From assembly GCF_020740795.1 (NCBI RefSeq), contig NC_067305.1, positions 930,001 through 994,000 on the forward strand: DNA of 64,000 nucleotides. The letters are read 5' to 3'. This stretch comes from Apus apus (lineage: Eukaryota; Chordata; Aves; Apodiformes; Apodidae). Positions 51,701 through 61,803 of the stretch are shown piece after piece (position 1 is the first letter of the stretch; each line of letters starts with the position of its first letter). Under the pieces are notes generated by a model. The model made no database searches and was not told where the DNA came from. It saw only the letters and a program-made list of their open reading frames with translations. Made by a program: the position numbers and the translations under genes.

Positions 51701-53114
51701 ACCAATGCTGAGGCACAAGGACCAGGGCCATGGCCTTTGCAGGACCCCCAAAGCCAGGGAGCAGCAGCACAGCCAGTCCTGCTGTCACCAAGCACGGTGC
51801 CAGAGGGGCTGCCGGGGTCCCCACAGCAGGACCAGGCTGTGGTCGCCCAGCCACGGAGTAGGATGGGAGCTCACCTTGCTTTGCAGGCTTTTAATCTGCA
51901 GATTCTGCTTGTCCAGCTTGTACTGCTGCTGCTTCACCTTCTGCAAGAGCTCCTCAATTCGCAAGTTCTGTGCATCCATTAGGGACTGTGGGGGGAAGAA
52001 CCAGGTGAACCCCGCAGCTCTGGGGAGACCCAACTGTGCTGCATGTAGGGCTGGGAGCCGGGGGGGGCAGTCCCCCTGGCGGGGCTGTCCCCACTGATAC
52101 TCCCAGCGCCGTTCAGCAGGTTCACTGATACTCCCGGTGCCCCCAGGACCATCACGTCCCTCCACTGCTCCTGAGGCCGATCCCCGCCCGCTGCTCCCAG
52201 TGCCCCGCGAAAGACGGGTCCCCCCACCCTGCCGGGCTGTCGCCCGGGTCTCGGGAGAGCTGGTCCCCACAGATGCCCCATTCCAGCCGCTCCCGTTGCC
52301 CAGTCAGGTCCGCCATCGCCCTTCCCGCGGCCGCTCCCGGGAAGGCAGGGACCCCCCCTCGCTGCCCCCAGGTCGCTCCCGGTGCCCCAGGGTAGGTCGA
52401 GTCCCCCCGAGCCGGGTCCCCCCGAGCCGGGTCCCCCCGAGCCGCCGCGGATGGCGGGTGGGGTCCCCCCACCAGGTCGGGTCTCGCCCGGTCCTGTCGG
52501 GTCCCCCAGGGCGGCTCCGCCCGGTCGCAGCGGGTGCGGGGTCGGGTCTTCCCCGGGGCGGGTCCCCCCGCCGGCGGGCGCCGCTCGCTCACCTGCAGCG
52601 CTCCCAGGTCCCTGGCGCTCTGGTTCCCGCTCGGCCGCGCCTGCAGCGCCTGCCGGACACGGCCCTCCAGCTGCTCCAGCCGCCCCTGGATCTCGGCTTT
52701 GTCGGCCGCCACCTCCTCCAGGCGCTGCCGCAGAGCGTCAGAGAGGTTGAGGAGCTGCCGGCCGCGGCCCTCCAGCTCCCGCACGTTGTCCCGCAGCCGC
52801 TGTCCCCGCTCCTGCGCCTCCCGCGCCTGCCGCAGCAGCCGCCCCAGGGAGCTGTTGTGGGCGCTGAGGCGGCTGCCGAGCTCCCGCATCTGCCCCTTGG
52901 TGCGGTCCACGTGCTCCTTCAGGCCGTGCCCGAGCTGCAGCAGCCCATGGGCGATCACGTTCACCTCGTCCCAGGAGGCGAAATGCGCCCTGCGCTCCTT
53001 GCCCGCCACCCGCCGCTCGGCCCCGGGCCGCCCCGCTGCGGGTCCCGGTGCCGGTGCCGGTGCCCCGGCCGCCGCCGCAGCGCACAGCAGCAGCGCTGCC
53101 CCCGCCAGCCTCAT
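45528..53114 (-). CDS. ANGPTL4: ANGPTL4, secreted lipoprotein lipase inhibitor (7 coding exons)
   Basis: ANGPTL4 is a secreted protein that inactivates lipoprotein lipase and so limits triglyceride uptake. Exons 52593-53114, 51875-51985, 51265-51397, 47031-47144, 46849-46944, 46275-46550 and 45528-45709 join to 1434 bp, i.e. 477 codons plus stop; human is 406 residues. Domains: signal peptide about 1-20, lipase-inhibiting segment [18 protein letters not shown] with Glu50 matching human Glu40, coiled coil about 83-211, linker 212-255, fibrinogen-like domain 256-477. The domain cysteines 261, 289, 412 and 425 match the two human disulfides. Potential N-glycosylation sites are N87, N123, N164, N223, N242, N246 and N290. 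Differences from human: no cysteine in the mature N-terminal half, no RRKR cleavage motif and a longer coiled coil. All borders are GT/AG and the gene is intact. Confidence 0.96.
46275..46550 (-). CDS. ANGPTL4: ANGPTL4 coding exon 6
   Basis: 276 bp between acceptor TGTTTCAG and donor GTTAGT. It encodes (G)[20 protein letters not shown] through TNCAKHLSG(G), including Cys412 and the conserved [17 protein letters not shown] stretch of the fibrinogen-like domain. Confidence 0.96.
46849..46944 (-). CDS. ANGPTL4: ANGPTL4 coding exon 5
   Basis: 96 bp between acceptor TGCCTGCAG and donor GTAGGT. It encodes (E)[20 protein letters not shown] and [11 protein letters not shown](G), a hallmark of fibrinogen-like domains. 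It was found by splice borders and family match; the open frame itself is short. Confidence 0.95.
47031..47144 (-). CDS. ANGPTL4: ANGPTL4 coding exon 4
   Basis: 114 bp between acceptor CCCCCACAG and donor GTAAAG. It encodes (K)[20 protein letters not shown] to VYCNMTT, the start of the fibrinogen-like domain. Cys261 and Cys289 correspond to the first human disulfide. Confidence 0.95.
47702..47714 (-). promoter_or_regulatory. DR1-like element, candidate PPAR site
   Basis: The minus-strand sequence is GGCAAAAGGGTCA, a direct repeat of two imperfect hexamers with one-base spacing. It lies in intron 3, where mammalian ANGPTL4 carries functional PPAR sites. The left half is a weak match to AGGTCA, so support is modest. 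Confidence 0.3.
49975..50050 (+). mobile_element. CR1 LINE 3' tail, plus orientation
   Basis: Short fragment with TGGACTAGATGACCTTCAAA and CCCTTCCAAC followed by TGATTCTA; only the last 75 bp of a CR1 remain. It lies in ANGPTL4 intron 3 and is antisense to the gene. Confidence 0.9.
51265..51397 (-). CDS. ANGPTL4: ANGPTL4 coding exon 3 (linker)
   Basis: 133 bp between acceptor TTTTTTTAG and donor GTGAGT. It encodes [35 protein letters not shown] and ASGEPMLTQ. This is the region where human ANGPTL4 has its RRKR cleavage site; here there is no such motif, only NPKK. It carries three possible N-glycosylation sites. Confidence 0.93.
51398..51874 (-). other. ANGPTL4: ANGPTL4 intron 2
   Basis: 477 bp with donor GTGAGC and a pyrimidine-rich acceptor. 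No feature was seen inside. Confidence 0.85.
51875..51985 (-). CDS. ANGPTL4: ANGPTL4 coding exon 2 (coiled coil)
   Basis: 111 bp, exactly 37 codons, between acceptor CCCCCCACAG and donor GTGAGC. It encodes [20 protein letters not shown] and the [14 protein letters not shown] stretch, an amphipathic heptad region that aligns with human exon 2. Confidence 0.96.
51986..52592 (-). other. ANGPTL4: ANGPTL4 intron 1
   Basis: 607 bp, GC-rich, with donor GTGAGC. It contains a 15-bp tandem repeat at 52401-52445. The long minus-strand ORF through it is only the GC-rich frame left open. Confidence 0.85.
52401..52445. repeat. 15-bp tandem repeat (GTCCCCCCGAGCCGG), three units
   Basis: Exact copies at 52401-52415 and 52416-52430, and a third copy with one mismatch at 52431-52445. 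It lies in ANGPTL4 intron 1. Confidence 0.95.
52593..53114 (-). CDS. ANGPTL4: ANGPTL4 coding exon 1 (signal peptide, lipase-inhibiting domain, coiled coil)
   Basis: 522 bp encoding 174 residues, ending GCGCTGCAG|GTGAGC. The start [17 protein letters not shown] is a signal peptide; the frame stays open further upstream, but this ATG is the one that gives a secretory leader. APAPAPGP dipeptides follow (GGTGCC hexamer repeat), then the FASWDEVN segment and heptads to residue 174. The only cysteine is in the signal peptide. Confidence 0.94.
53045..53065. repeat. GGTGCC hexamer repeat in ANGPTL4 signal-peptide region
   Basis: Three tandem GGTGCC hexamers on the plus strand encode the Ala-Pro repeat just after the signal peptide. 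Slippage here would change the Ala-Pro length without a frameshift. Confidence 0.85.
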
Positions 53115-53350
53115 CGCTCCCAGTACCCCCAGTGCGCGCCCCACTCCCGCGGCCCCGCTTTTATTGCCACCCGTGCTCGGCGGCGGGGAGGGCCCCGGGA
53201 CCGGCCCCTCCCCGCCCGTGCGGCCCCGCCGCTTTGTTCGCCCTCCCCCGCCAGCCCCGGGCTCGGGCCGCCCCGTTCCCGCCGCCCGAGGCAGCGACGG
53301 CTCCGAGTCCCGCACCCGCCTCCCCGCACGGGGCTGCCGCGGTCCCTCGC
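53115..53350 (-). promoter_or_regulatory. ANGPTL4: ANGPTL4 promoter region
   Basis: GC-rich sequence directly upstream of the ANGPTL4 start codon. A TATA-like ATAAAAG lies at 53158-53164, which would put transcription start about 15-25 nt from the ATG. GC boxes are present. The exact start is unknown. Confidence 0.5.
53158..53164 (-). promoter_or_regulatory. ANGPTL4: TATA-like box upstream of ANGPTL4
   Basis: ATAAAAG in a GC-rich setting, 44 bp from the ATG. It would imply an unusually short 5'UTR, so it may be a chance match. Confidence 0.3.
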
Positions 53351-53379
53351 CGCTGAACCCAGCCCCGCCCGTCCTCACA

Positions 53380-53492
53380 CCCATCCCCGTCCCCGTTCCC
53401 ATTCCTGTTCCTGTGCTCGTCCTCGACCCCGTCCCCATTTCTGTCTACATCCCCATTCCTGTCCCCGCCCCATCCTCATCCCCATCCCTGCT
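53380..53492. repeat. Degenerate pyrimidine hexamer repeat (CCCATC/CCTGTC)
   Basis: About 110 bp of imperfect CCCATT/CCTGTC units, about 270 bp upstream of the ANGPTL4 start codon. A related tract lies at 56.46-56.76 kb. Confidence 0.8.
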
Positions 53493-56400
53493 GACCATCC
53501 TGCCCCTCACCCAGCACTGGGGACCCTCACCCCGCCAAACCCTGCTGGCTGGTTCCCGCCCCCCGGGGAGCCCCCAGCCATGAGTGCTGCCCCACCATGT
53601 GCTTGCACCCGTGTCCTGTCCCCAGCTGCTGGCTCTGGGTGGCCGAGTGCTGCAGGGCTCCAGGACATGCCCCATGGTGCTGGGGCCCTGCAGTGGGTGC
53701 CCACTGTGGGTGCAGGGCTCTGCTGGGCGCCCCTGGCACAGCTGCCCACGGCAGGCACAGGGCTTCTGCGTGATGCCCCATTAGGGGCTGCAGGGCACGA
53801 TTGGGATCAGCTCCTCCGTGCACCTGAGAGGACCAGGACATTCTGTCCCTGTCTCCAAGATTCCCAAGGATTAACTCCTCTCTCCTCTAAGGCTTCAATC
53901 ACCCTCCTGCAAAAAACGTGCATCTTGTTTCATTTGCAAGTGTTTGGACTCGGATTACCAGCTCTTCCCTCTTGTCCTGCCTTTTTCCACTGCCTTGAAG
54001 GGATTTTTAGTCTGTTTTTCTCCCCACGAAGGAATTCCTGTGCAGCGACTGAGCCGCTCTTGGCTCCTTGCAGCGCAGAGCAGATGATGCAGCCCTGGGG
54101 CTCCCCCCCCGCTGCCGCCCTCAGTCCCTCCTTTACAAAGCCCATCGCAGAGCCGGGAGCTGCGTTCCCTTCCTCACCATCTTTAGAGGTTAAATCCCGG
54201 CTTCCCGCCCCTTGCTGGGCCCTGCTCCGTGGCCCGGGGCTGCGGCGGGGGCTGGGGCCCAGCTCGGCCCTGCTCAGCCCTCAGGAACCCAGCACGGTTC
54301 TGCCTCCATCCCCCCGCCCTCCCAGCCCTGCCCCCGCCTGTGGGAAGCCTTTTTTCATCTCGTCCAAAACCGACTGGCAGCAGGATTTACCCGTCCAGGA
54401 GTCACCATGTCACAGGAGGGTGCCAGCAGGGTGGTGGCACAGGAGCTTCCCAGAGGCAGTGGCCGTGGGGAGCAGTTTTCCTGCCCTGCAGGACTCTCCC
54501 CTGAGGGCTTTTTGCCCGGTCTGCATTTCAGATCTGCCGCTCTCTTTAACTGCAGCTTTGCAGAGGTAACTTTTCAGCCCAGCCTCTCCCCTGCCACTGA
54601 CATGTGGAACCAACATTTGCAGCAGCCAAACTTACTTTCCCTTCCCCAAGTAGGCAACCAACATTCAGGGTTTCCCATCTCTTTCCTTTGTGGGGATCAA
54701 TTCCCTGCTGCTGGGAGTGATGCACCTCTTCTGTGTGGGTGTGTTTATGTACAAAGGTGTGGAGGCTCCTGCAGGAATAAACACCAGCCGCTGGTTTCTT
54801 GTTACTCCAACCCTGAGCTGAATCCAAGAATTTCCAAGGAAAAGGGTGAGGGAGGGGCAAGGCAGCCAGCAGGGACAGCACAGCAGGGAGTCACAGACGT
54901 AGAAATTGAGAAAGGAGGAATGTGGAAAATTTCAGCAGGCCGTTTGGAGACCACCCCCAGCCCCCTCTGCCAGCGGGTGATTTCTCATTTTATTCCATGG
55001 TCAGAAGGAATTTTTCAAATCAGGAAAAAGGAAAAGAAGGGGAAAAATAGGTAATTGCAGGGGAAAAAAAGAAACCACAAAAAATGCTAATTGTGGTTGC
55101 TGCTTTTTCCAAGCCTTTGGTGTCTGCAGGGCCCCTCTGTGCTCATCCGGCTGCTGGAGGGGAGCTGGGGACATGGAGAGGTGGGGATGGGGAGGAGTCA
55201 CCCCCTGGCAGGATGAGAGCATAAGGCTTCTCCGAGGGGCCTGTGGTCCCTGTGCGGGACCTTGTGGTGCACCTGGCTGCCCAGTGCCCCTGCACCCCCA
55301 GGTCACACCAGATGTTGGACATCTGTCCCCGCAAGGAACAGACCTGCCGCTGTATCCACCACCACCCCCAAGTGCTGGAGGGGCAGTCACAGCTCTGCCA
55401 AAAATTCCCAGATGTGGTCATCCCCCCTGAAAAAAAAAAAACATGAACACTCTTCTTTTTAGACTTAATTATTTTCAGGTGGCCCCACCAGTTTTCAGCA
55501 TCCTAGGAGAGAGGGATCTGGCAGGAGCTGTGCCCGCAGAGCCTGCGCCTGGAGCACTCAGCACCCCGAGAGCCCTCCAAACCAGGAAACACCAACCCCT
55601 GAGCCACTGGGACAAACAGGGAAGCACAATTTCATGTGTTGACTGTTGCTCTGGGTTAATGATGTCAGGCGAAATGAATCCTGTGTGCAGCCCTGCTCCC
55701 TGCCCAGCCGTTACCCAACGCTGGAGCTTGTCCTGGGAAACAAGGGGGTTACGCCGGGTGCCGAGGCAGACGTGTTGCCACTGGCTAGTGTTTGTGCTGA
55801 GGCAGGAGAGAGGTAATGTAAGAAGCCACAGCCTGTTGAAAAGACACATGATTTATGCGTTTTCCTTTGGCTGTATTTTCCTATTGGGACATCTCCAATT
55901 TGCCCTGAGAAATACAAATTTTTAACATACACAAATTCAGATTCCCTGGAGGCCCTGAGCTCCTGGGCTGGGAGCGACCATGGGTCACTGGGACAGTGCC
56001 TTCTGCACAGCCAGACACAGTCCAGTTTAAATATAGCTTAAAATGGCCTGGCCAGGGCATTTCTTTGTGTCAAGAGGGAGCCCTGGTCTGCCCTGCTTGG
56101 AAAAGGGCTTCAGATGAAATCCCTGTGGGGCCCTGACCACCCAGCCCGATTTGGGGCTGGGGAAGGGCTGAGGTTTGTTCCTGTGGGGGATGAAGGACCT
56201 TCTACCCAGCACAGCAGAGTGCATCCCCAGGAGGGACCCACAGGATCCTGCCCCAGCCCAGTAGACCCTGCAGCCCTTGGGACCCTGGAGCAGCCCAGAG
56301 AGCAGCAGGGTGCAGTGGCCCTTGGGGCTCCCCCCAGGTCCCTGCGTGCTTTGTTGGGGTCTGCCCAGCTCGGGTCATCCCTGACTGGGGTCATGCCCAG

Positions 56401-59059
56401 GTGAGGGAACAGTGGACTCAGAGGAAGTTATTTTTGTGGTCATCTGTCCATGGAAACAGGGGTTGTTCCCATTCCCATCCCTCAACACACCCATTCCCAT
56501 TGCTATCCCCATCACCAACCCCATCCCCGTGGAATCTCCCCAGTCCAGCTGGCCAAGAAAGGCAATATCCATGGCATGCACCTCAAGTAGCTCCTCCAAA
56601 TGGCCCTCCACACCTGGCAGCACATCTCCATCACTGTCCCCATCCCAATCCCTCTCCCCATCACTGTGCCATTCCTATTCCCATCCCTGTCCCTGTCTCC
56701 ATTCCCATCCCTGTCCCTATCCCTGTTCTTCTCCCCATCCCTATCCCTGTCCCCTGCAGGGCATGCTGCCAGCAGGCAGGCTGCAATGGGTATCCTTGTT
56801 CTCTGCCTCTCTCCAACCCACTCCTCCCCACGCTGACCTGGGGGTCACTGTGCGAAAGTTCAGCCTGGTCTGAACTCCCGTGAATTCCTGCAGCTGCTCA
56901 GCCCTGGGCTCACGTCACCGGGCGGGATGGGAGAGATGCTGACTTACAGGAAGGCTGCTCACAGTGCTGCCTCATTGTTGGAAAAGACAAAGCTAAGAGA
57001 GGATCCAAGGAGCAGGGTGCAGGGCATGTGTGAATGATGCCGTCACTGCTTTGGGAATAAAGTTAGGTTTTCCAGAGGAGCAGTTATTCTGATTCAGCGG
57101 AGGTGGGAGACATCCAGCAGGGATTTCCTGCTGGCCCCTGGCTGAGAGCAGCAGCACGTCCCACCAAGTCAGGCACTGGCAGCATTCCCGGCTGGAGCAG
57201 GAACCCCATCCACCTTGGTGACAGCTCAGAACTGGTCCTGGCAGTGACGTGTCTATCATCCAGCCCTGCCAGGGGAACAGCTCTGCCTGCTGAACCCCAG
57301 GCACTGAGTCACTTATTCCTGCCCTTCCCAAGCACAAGCTTTGCTGAATGAGACTCCCCAGATCCCTGCTCTGGGGAGGGGCTGTGTGGGTCCTGGCCCC
57401 AGCACAGGGCACGAGGGACCAGCCCAGCTCCTGCCACCTGCCTGGAGCTGCTCAGTGACCAGCCTGGTCATACCCTGTCCCTCTGAGAGGCCTGGGGACA
57501 GCAGGCGGTGCCTGAGCACCAGCCTCGTCTTGCCCTGGGGCCAGGAACACTCCTTCATTCCCCTCAGTGAGTTCACAAAACCTTCTGCTGTTGATGGTGC
57601 TGCTTGAGCAGAGATGAGTTTCCAAGCAGGATGAGTCAGAAACACGGAAAATTGGCTGCAGGCGTCGACCCGCAGCAAGGACCAGCTGCTTCGGGAGCTG
57701 CCGCGCTCCTTTCCCATCCTCTCTCCTCCAGCTTTCCCTGCTGGCACAGGACAGCCCTGGGTCAACTGCTGGCAGCCCAAGCGAGCAGAGATGTCGGGCT
57801 GAAACGTTCCCTCCAGGCTCTGGAGGAGGGGAGTGAGGGTTGCAGCCACCCTGCCCTGGGGTTCCTCTTGTCTGGGGGGATCCCCAGCAGGAAAGCCCAT
57901 TTTCGTGCTTGAAAAGCCCACATAAAAGGCCCAAGACACCCCTGCCCAAGCAGCCTCCTTATTTTCCCGGCGAGGCTGGATGAGGGTTACACAAGTCCTC
58001 GCCAGCCTTTATTCTTCCTGCCATCCCAGGCTCCCCAGGGGTGCCGGGGTTACTGTGTGGAAGGTCACACATGCCAGAAGGCAGGAAACGGGAGGGCTGG
58101 GGTTAACGTGGGAGGTTTGGCGGCCAGAGAAACCGACCCTTATTTTTGCAGTCATCTCTGGATTTAAACAACATGCGTTTTGAATTAGGGGCTCTCCTGG
58201 CTGGACTCACAGCTCCTCGGCGCAGGGAGCTCCAGGTCCCCAGGGATGAGGCTGCCCCTTGTCGTGCTCGGGTTGCTCCCTAGTCTGTGCAGGAAGGGCT
58301 GGACCACCAAAGCCAGGGCTGGGCTCTGCTTTCCCAAAGGTGGCTGCCCTTCTGTTAACAACCTTTGATTAATGACTGATACAGTGGCTTCGGAAGTGAC
58401 CTTGATGGACACGGGGTCACAGGGGATTTCTCCAAAGAATTTCTGAATGTCCTTTTTTCCTTCACAGTTTCTGGAAGGAGATGCCCAGAGCTTCTGGAAG
58501 GAGAGAGCTGCTGTGGCAAGTGTGAGTGGAGCCCACAGCAAGTGCACCCGCTGTCCCTTTGTCCCTCCTGGTCACCCATCCCCTCCTCTGCTACGGGGGT
58601 GGAGGTGGGTCTGGCACTGTTTGGTGCTTATCAGTCAGCATCTGCTGGTGGCCATGACCCCTCCACCCTGCTGGCACAGCCCCTTGCCAGCTGGACCTCC
58701 TGACACAGCACAAATGGCTTTTTTGGCTGCATGGTATGATAAACCTCGGGGTAACTTATGTTGCCCAGGAAGGTTTTTAGCCACTCCAGGATATGCAGGA
58801 TGGCTGTGCTGGTCCTTGGAGACTTGCACTCCTGTCCTACACCTTGCAGGATAGGTGTACCTACACCTTACACCCTCTGGGTAGGTGTTGCTTGGCCTCC
58901 AGAGCTCTCCCACACACTGTGTTCATCTCTTGCTTTGTTCAGGAGGTTGGTTCCCTGCAAGAACACTGCAAGAATGAATAACTGGAGACACAGATGGGCA
59001 AGGCAGGAAAACCCTCAGCAGCAGACCTTGCTGGGAGCTCTGCTCTCATCCACACTTTT
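53492..59059. other. Non-coding flank upstream of ANGPTL4
   Basis: No exon or conserved protein segment was recognised on either strand. The open frames here are GC-driven and resemble nothing. A hexamer repeat lies at 56465-56757 and an ATAAAAGG motif at about 57922. KANK3, the human neighbour upstream of ANGPTL4, was looked for and not seen. Confidence 0.55.
56465..56757. repeat. Degenerate CCCATC/CCCTGT minisatellite
   Basis: Pyrimidine-rich hexamer-like units (CCCATC, CCCTGT, CCTATC) in two blocks, about 56465-56530 and 56627-56757, with 100 bp of ordinary sequence between them. The composition resembles the tract at 53.38 kb. Confidence 0.88.
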
Positions 59060-59122
59060 CTCAGGACCAACAAGACAGTCTCCATCCCTGGAGTTATTTA
59101 AGAGCCACCTGGATATGAAGAT
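59060..59122 (+). mobile_element. Truncated CR1 3' piece, plus orientation
   Basis: Sequence ATCCCTGGAGTTATTTAAGA and CCACCTGGATATGAAG matches part of a CR1 3' end, and then stops where a second CR1 begins. It is a remnant. Confidence 0.6.
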
Positions 59123-59515
59123 AGGCTGAGAGGGTTGGGGATGTTCAGCCTGGAGAAGAGAAGGCTCCAGGGAGACCTGAGAGCACCTTCCAGTGCCTGA
59201 AGGGGCTCCAGGAAAGCTGGGGAGGGGCTTGGGACAAGGGCAGGGAGGGATGGGAATGGATGAGGGTGTAATGGTTTCGACATGAAAGAGGGGAGATTTA
59301 GTTTGGATATGAGGAAGAAATTCTTTGCTGTGAGGGTGGTGAGAGCCTGGCCCAGGTTGCCCAGGGAAGCTGTGGCTGCCCCATGCCTGGCAGTGTTGAA
59401 GGGCAGGTTGGATGGGGCTTGGAGCAACCTGGGCTGGTGGGAGGTGTCCCTGCCCATGCAGGGGGTTGGGACTAGATGAGCTTTAAGGTCCCTTCCAACC
59501 CAAACCAGTCTGGGT
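59123..59515 (+). mobile_element. CR1 LINE 3' fragment, plus orientation
   Basis: Starts TTCAGCCTGGAGAAGAGAAG after a short lead and contains GAGATTTAGTTTGGATATGA, then TTTAAGGTCCCTTCCAACCC at the end. The octamer tail is decayed. It follows directly on a CR1 remnant, suggesting nested insertion. Confidence 0.93.
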
Positions 59516-60112
59516 TTAGATGGCTAATCCAACACCCAGCCAAGATGGGCTGAGGAAGCACAACAGCAGCTCTAGTGCATGTTCCACCTCGTGGTGTTTG
59601 GCTCCCTGGGGATGCCCTGTCACCAGCCTCACACAAAGCTCTGCAGAAGATCAGAATGTCATCATGAGCACAGACCTGCAGCAGGGCCTGGTGCTTTCCT
59701 GGGACTCCGGGATGCCTCAGGCACCCCTGTGCTGAGGGAGGGGGTTTGTCCTCTGTCAGCACAGTTCATGGGCTGTTCCAGGCAGCTGCTGCACCATCAG
59801 CACCAGGCTCAGCCCTCCTGTTGGTTTTCTCCACCTCTCTTGGCACCCAGGGAGCCCCTGGCCATGTTTGGGAGCAGCACGTGGGTGCTGGCAGTGCTGG
59901 TGCCGCATGTGCAGCCTGCAGGGCTGGCAGCCACCCTCTCCCACAGGCTGCTCCCTGCTGTTTGTGGGGAAGGCCATCATTTCCCCAGAGCTTTGGTGGA
60001 ACCTGCTGTCAGCCAGCAGGACCAGGCCAGTGCCCTGAGCCCGGGGGCTGCTCCTTCGCACAACCCCTGAGTGACCCCATCCTGTAAATACCTGCAACCC
60101 CTGCTTGATTGT

Positions 60113-60895
60113 CATGGACACACAGAGTGGCTGGGGTTGGAAGGGGCCTTTAAAGGACATCTAGTCCAACCTCCTGCATGTGCAGGGACACCTCCCACCA
60201 GACCAGGTTGCTCCAAGCCCCATCCAACCTGCCCTTGAATTTTTCCAGCAATGGGACCTCCTCAGCTTCTCTGGGCAACCTAGGCCACTGTCTCATGACC
60301 CTCATTGTAAAACATTTCTTCCTTATAACTAGTCTGAATCTCCTCTCTTTTAGCTGAAAACCATCACCCCTTATCCTATCCCAGCAGACCCTGCTAAGAG
60401 GTTTGTCCCATGTTTCTTATAGGTGCCCTTTAAGTATTGAAAGGCCACAGTAAGGTCTCCCCAGAGCCTTCTCTTCCCCAGGCTGAACAACCCTAACTCT
60501 CTCAGCCTGTCTTCGTAGAAGAGCTGCTCCAGCCCTTGGATCAGTTTTGTGGTCTCCTCTGGATCCACCCAACATCTCTTGTACCGAGGACCCCAGAGCT
60601 GCACCCAGCCCTGCAGGGGGGTCTCAGCAGGGTGGAGCAGAGGGGGACAATCCCCTCCCTTGACCTGCTGGCCACGCGGCTGGAGATGCAGCCCAGGACG
60701 CAGTTGGCTTTCTGGGCTGCAAGCACACGTTGCCAGCTCATGTCCAGCTTTTCACCCACCAGTGCCCCCAAGTCCTTCTCCACAGGGCTGCTCTCAATCC
60801 CCTCATCTCCAGCCTCTATTGATACCAGGAGTTGTCCCCACTCAGGTGCAGGACCTTGCACTTGGATTTGGGGAACATCAGTGGGAAAACCAGGA
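60113..60895 (-). mobile_element. CR1 LINE 3' fragment, minus orientation
   Basis: Begins with a decayed reverse tail, then GGGGTTGGAAGGGGCCTTTA and the TAGTCCAACCTCCTGC block. It runs past the CTCAGCCTGTCTTC region to GGACCTTGCACTTGG near 60.87 kb. It is one of the longer copies. Confidence 0.94.
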
Positions 60896-61318
60896 GGGAC
60901 AGAGCCTGCCTTCCCAGCTTCTCCCCTGGTGTGGTTCCTTCCTCTCTCCCAAGCCCCCCTAATACCATGAGCTGGCGGAAGGGATGGAGCCTGGCCTTGT
61001 ACCTCCTGTAGCCTTGGACTTCAGGACGTGGTGAAAAAAATAGCTGTCCAAAAGAGAAGTGACCTTTGGCATTTGAAGAGCCATTTGCTTTGTCAGCGCA
61101 AGCCAGCGTGTTTGGGGATTTGGTGGAAGGTTCCCAGGGCTGTGAGCCAGGCCCAGGCAATTCTCACTCTCTCTGGAAGCAGCTGTGAAACTCACCAGGA
61201 ATGTGGCTTCCTATTCCCTGCCCCAGGAGGCATCTGGGAGAGGAGATGCCTTCCAGGGAGCATAACTGGAGACTGGGCTTCCCCGTGTCTGCCTTCCAGA
61301 AACACTCCCTGTTTGGTT

Positions 61319-61522
61319 GGGGAAAGGAAGAGAAGGGAAGGGAAGAGGGAAAGAAAAAGGGAAGAGAAAAGGGAAAAGGGAAGAGAAAGGGAAGGGAAGG
61401 GAAGAGGGAAGGGAAAAGGGAAAAGGGAAAAGGGAAAATGGAAAAGGGAAAAGGGAAAAGGGAAAAGGGAAAAGATAAGAGAAAGGGAAGGGAAAGGAAG
61501 GGAAGGGAAGGGAAAAGGGAAG
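61319..61522 (+). repeat. Polypurine tract (GGGAAAAG / GGGAAG), 204 bp
   Basis: Only A and G for 204 bp, with T at 61439 and 61476 as the sole interruptions. Units are GGGAAG on the left and GGGAAAA in the middle (61411-61470). Such tracts can form intramolecular triplexes. Confidence 0.97.
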
Positions 61523-61742
61523 TTGCAGGGGTGGGAATGGGCTCAGGAATGCCATAAGGTGTTTGGGATTTAAGAGCAAATCCTCAGGTCATGCTGCTCT
61601 TCTGACCACACAAAAGCAAAAACTGACAAATTGGCCTCCTGCCTTCAGGGCCTGGAGCCTGGGGCTGCACCTCCTCTGCCACAGGGGATAAACGGGGCTC
61701 GCGGGGGAGCCTGGCTGGCTGGGGGCCTGAGAGCTGGGACCC

Positions 61743-61803
61743 TGAGGCACAGCAGGGACACTGAGGCACAGCAGGGACACTGAGGCACAGCAGGGACACT
61801 GAG
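61743..61803. repeat. 19-bp tandem repeat, three units
   Basis: The unit CTGAGGCACAGCAGGGACA is repeated about three times without visible variation, between about 61743 and 61803. No coding role was seen. Confidence 0.92.

Noticed and set aside
52137-54569. 810-codon plus-strand ORF opposite ANGPTL4 exon 1
   Set aside because: It is antisense to confirmed exons in GC-rich DNA, low complexity, and matches nothing known.
55700-57300. Hypoxia-response elements (ACGTG) upstream of ANGPTL4
   Set aside because: Several ACGTG pentamers occur, but at a rate expected by chance in GC-rich sequence and without clustering or flanking ancillary motif.
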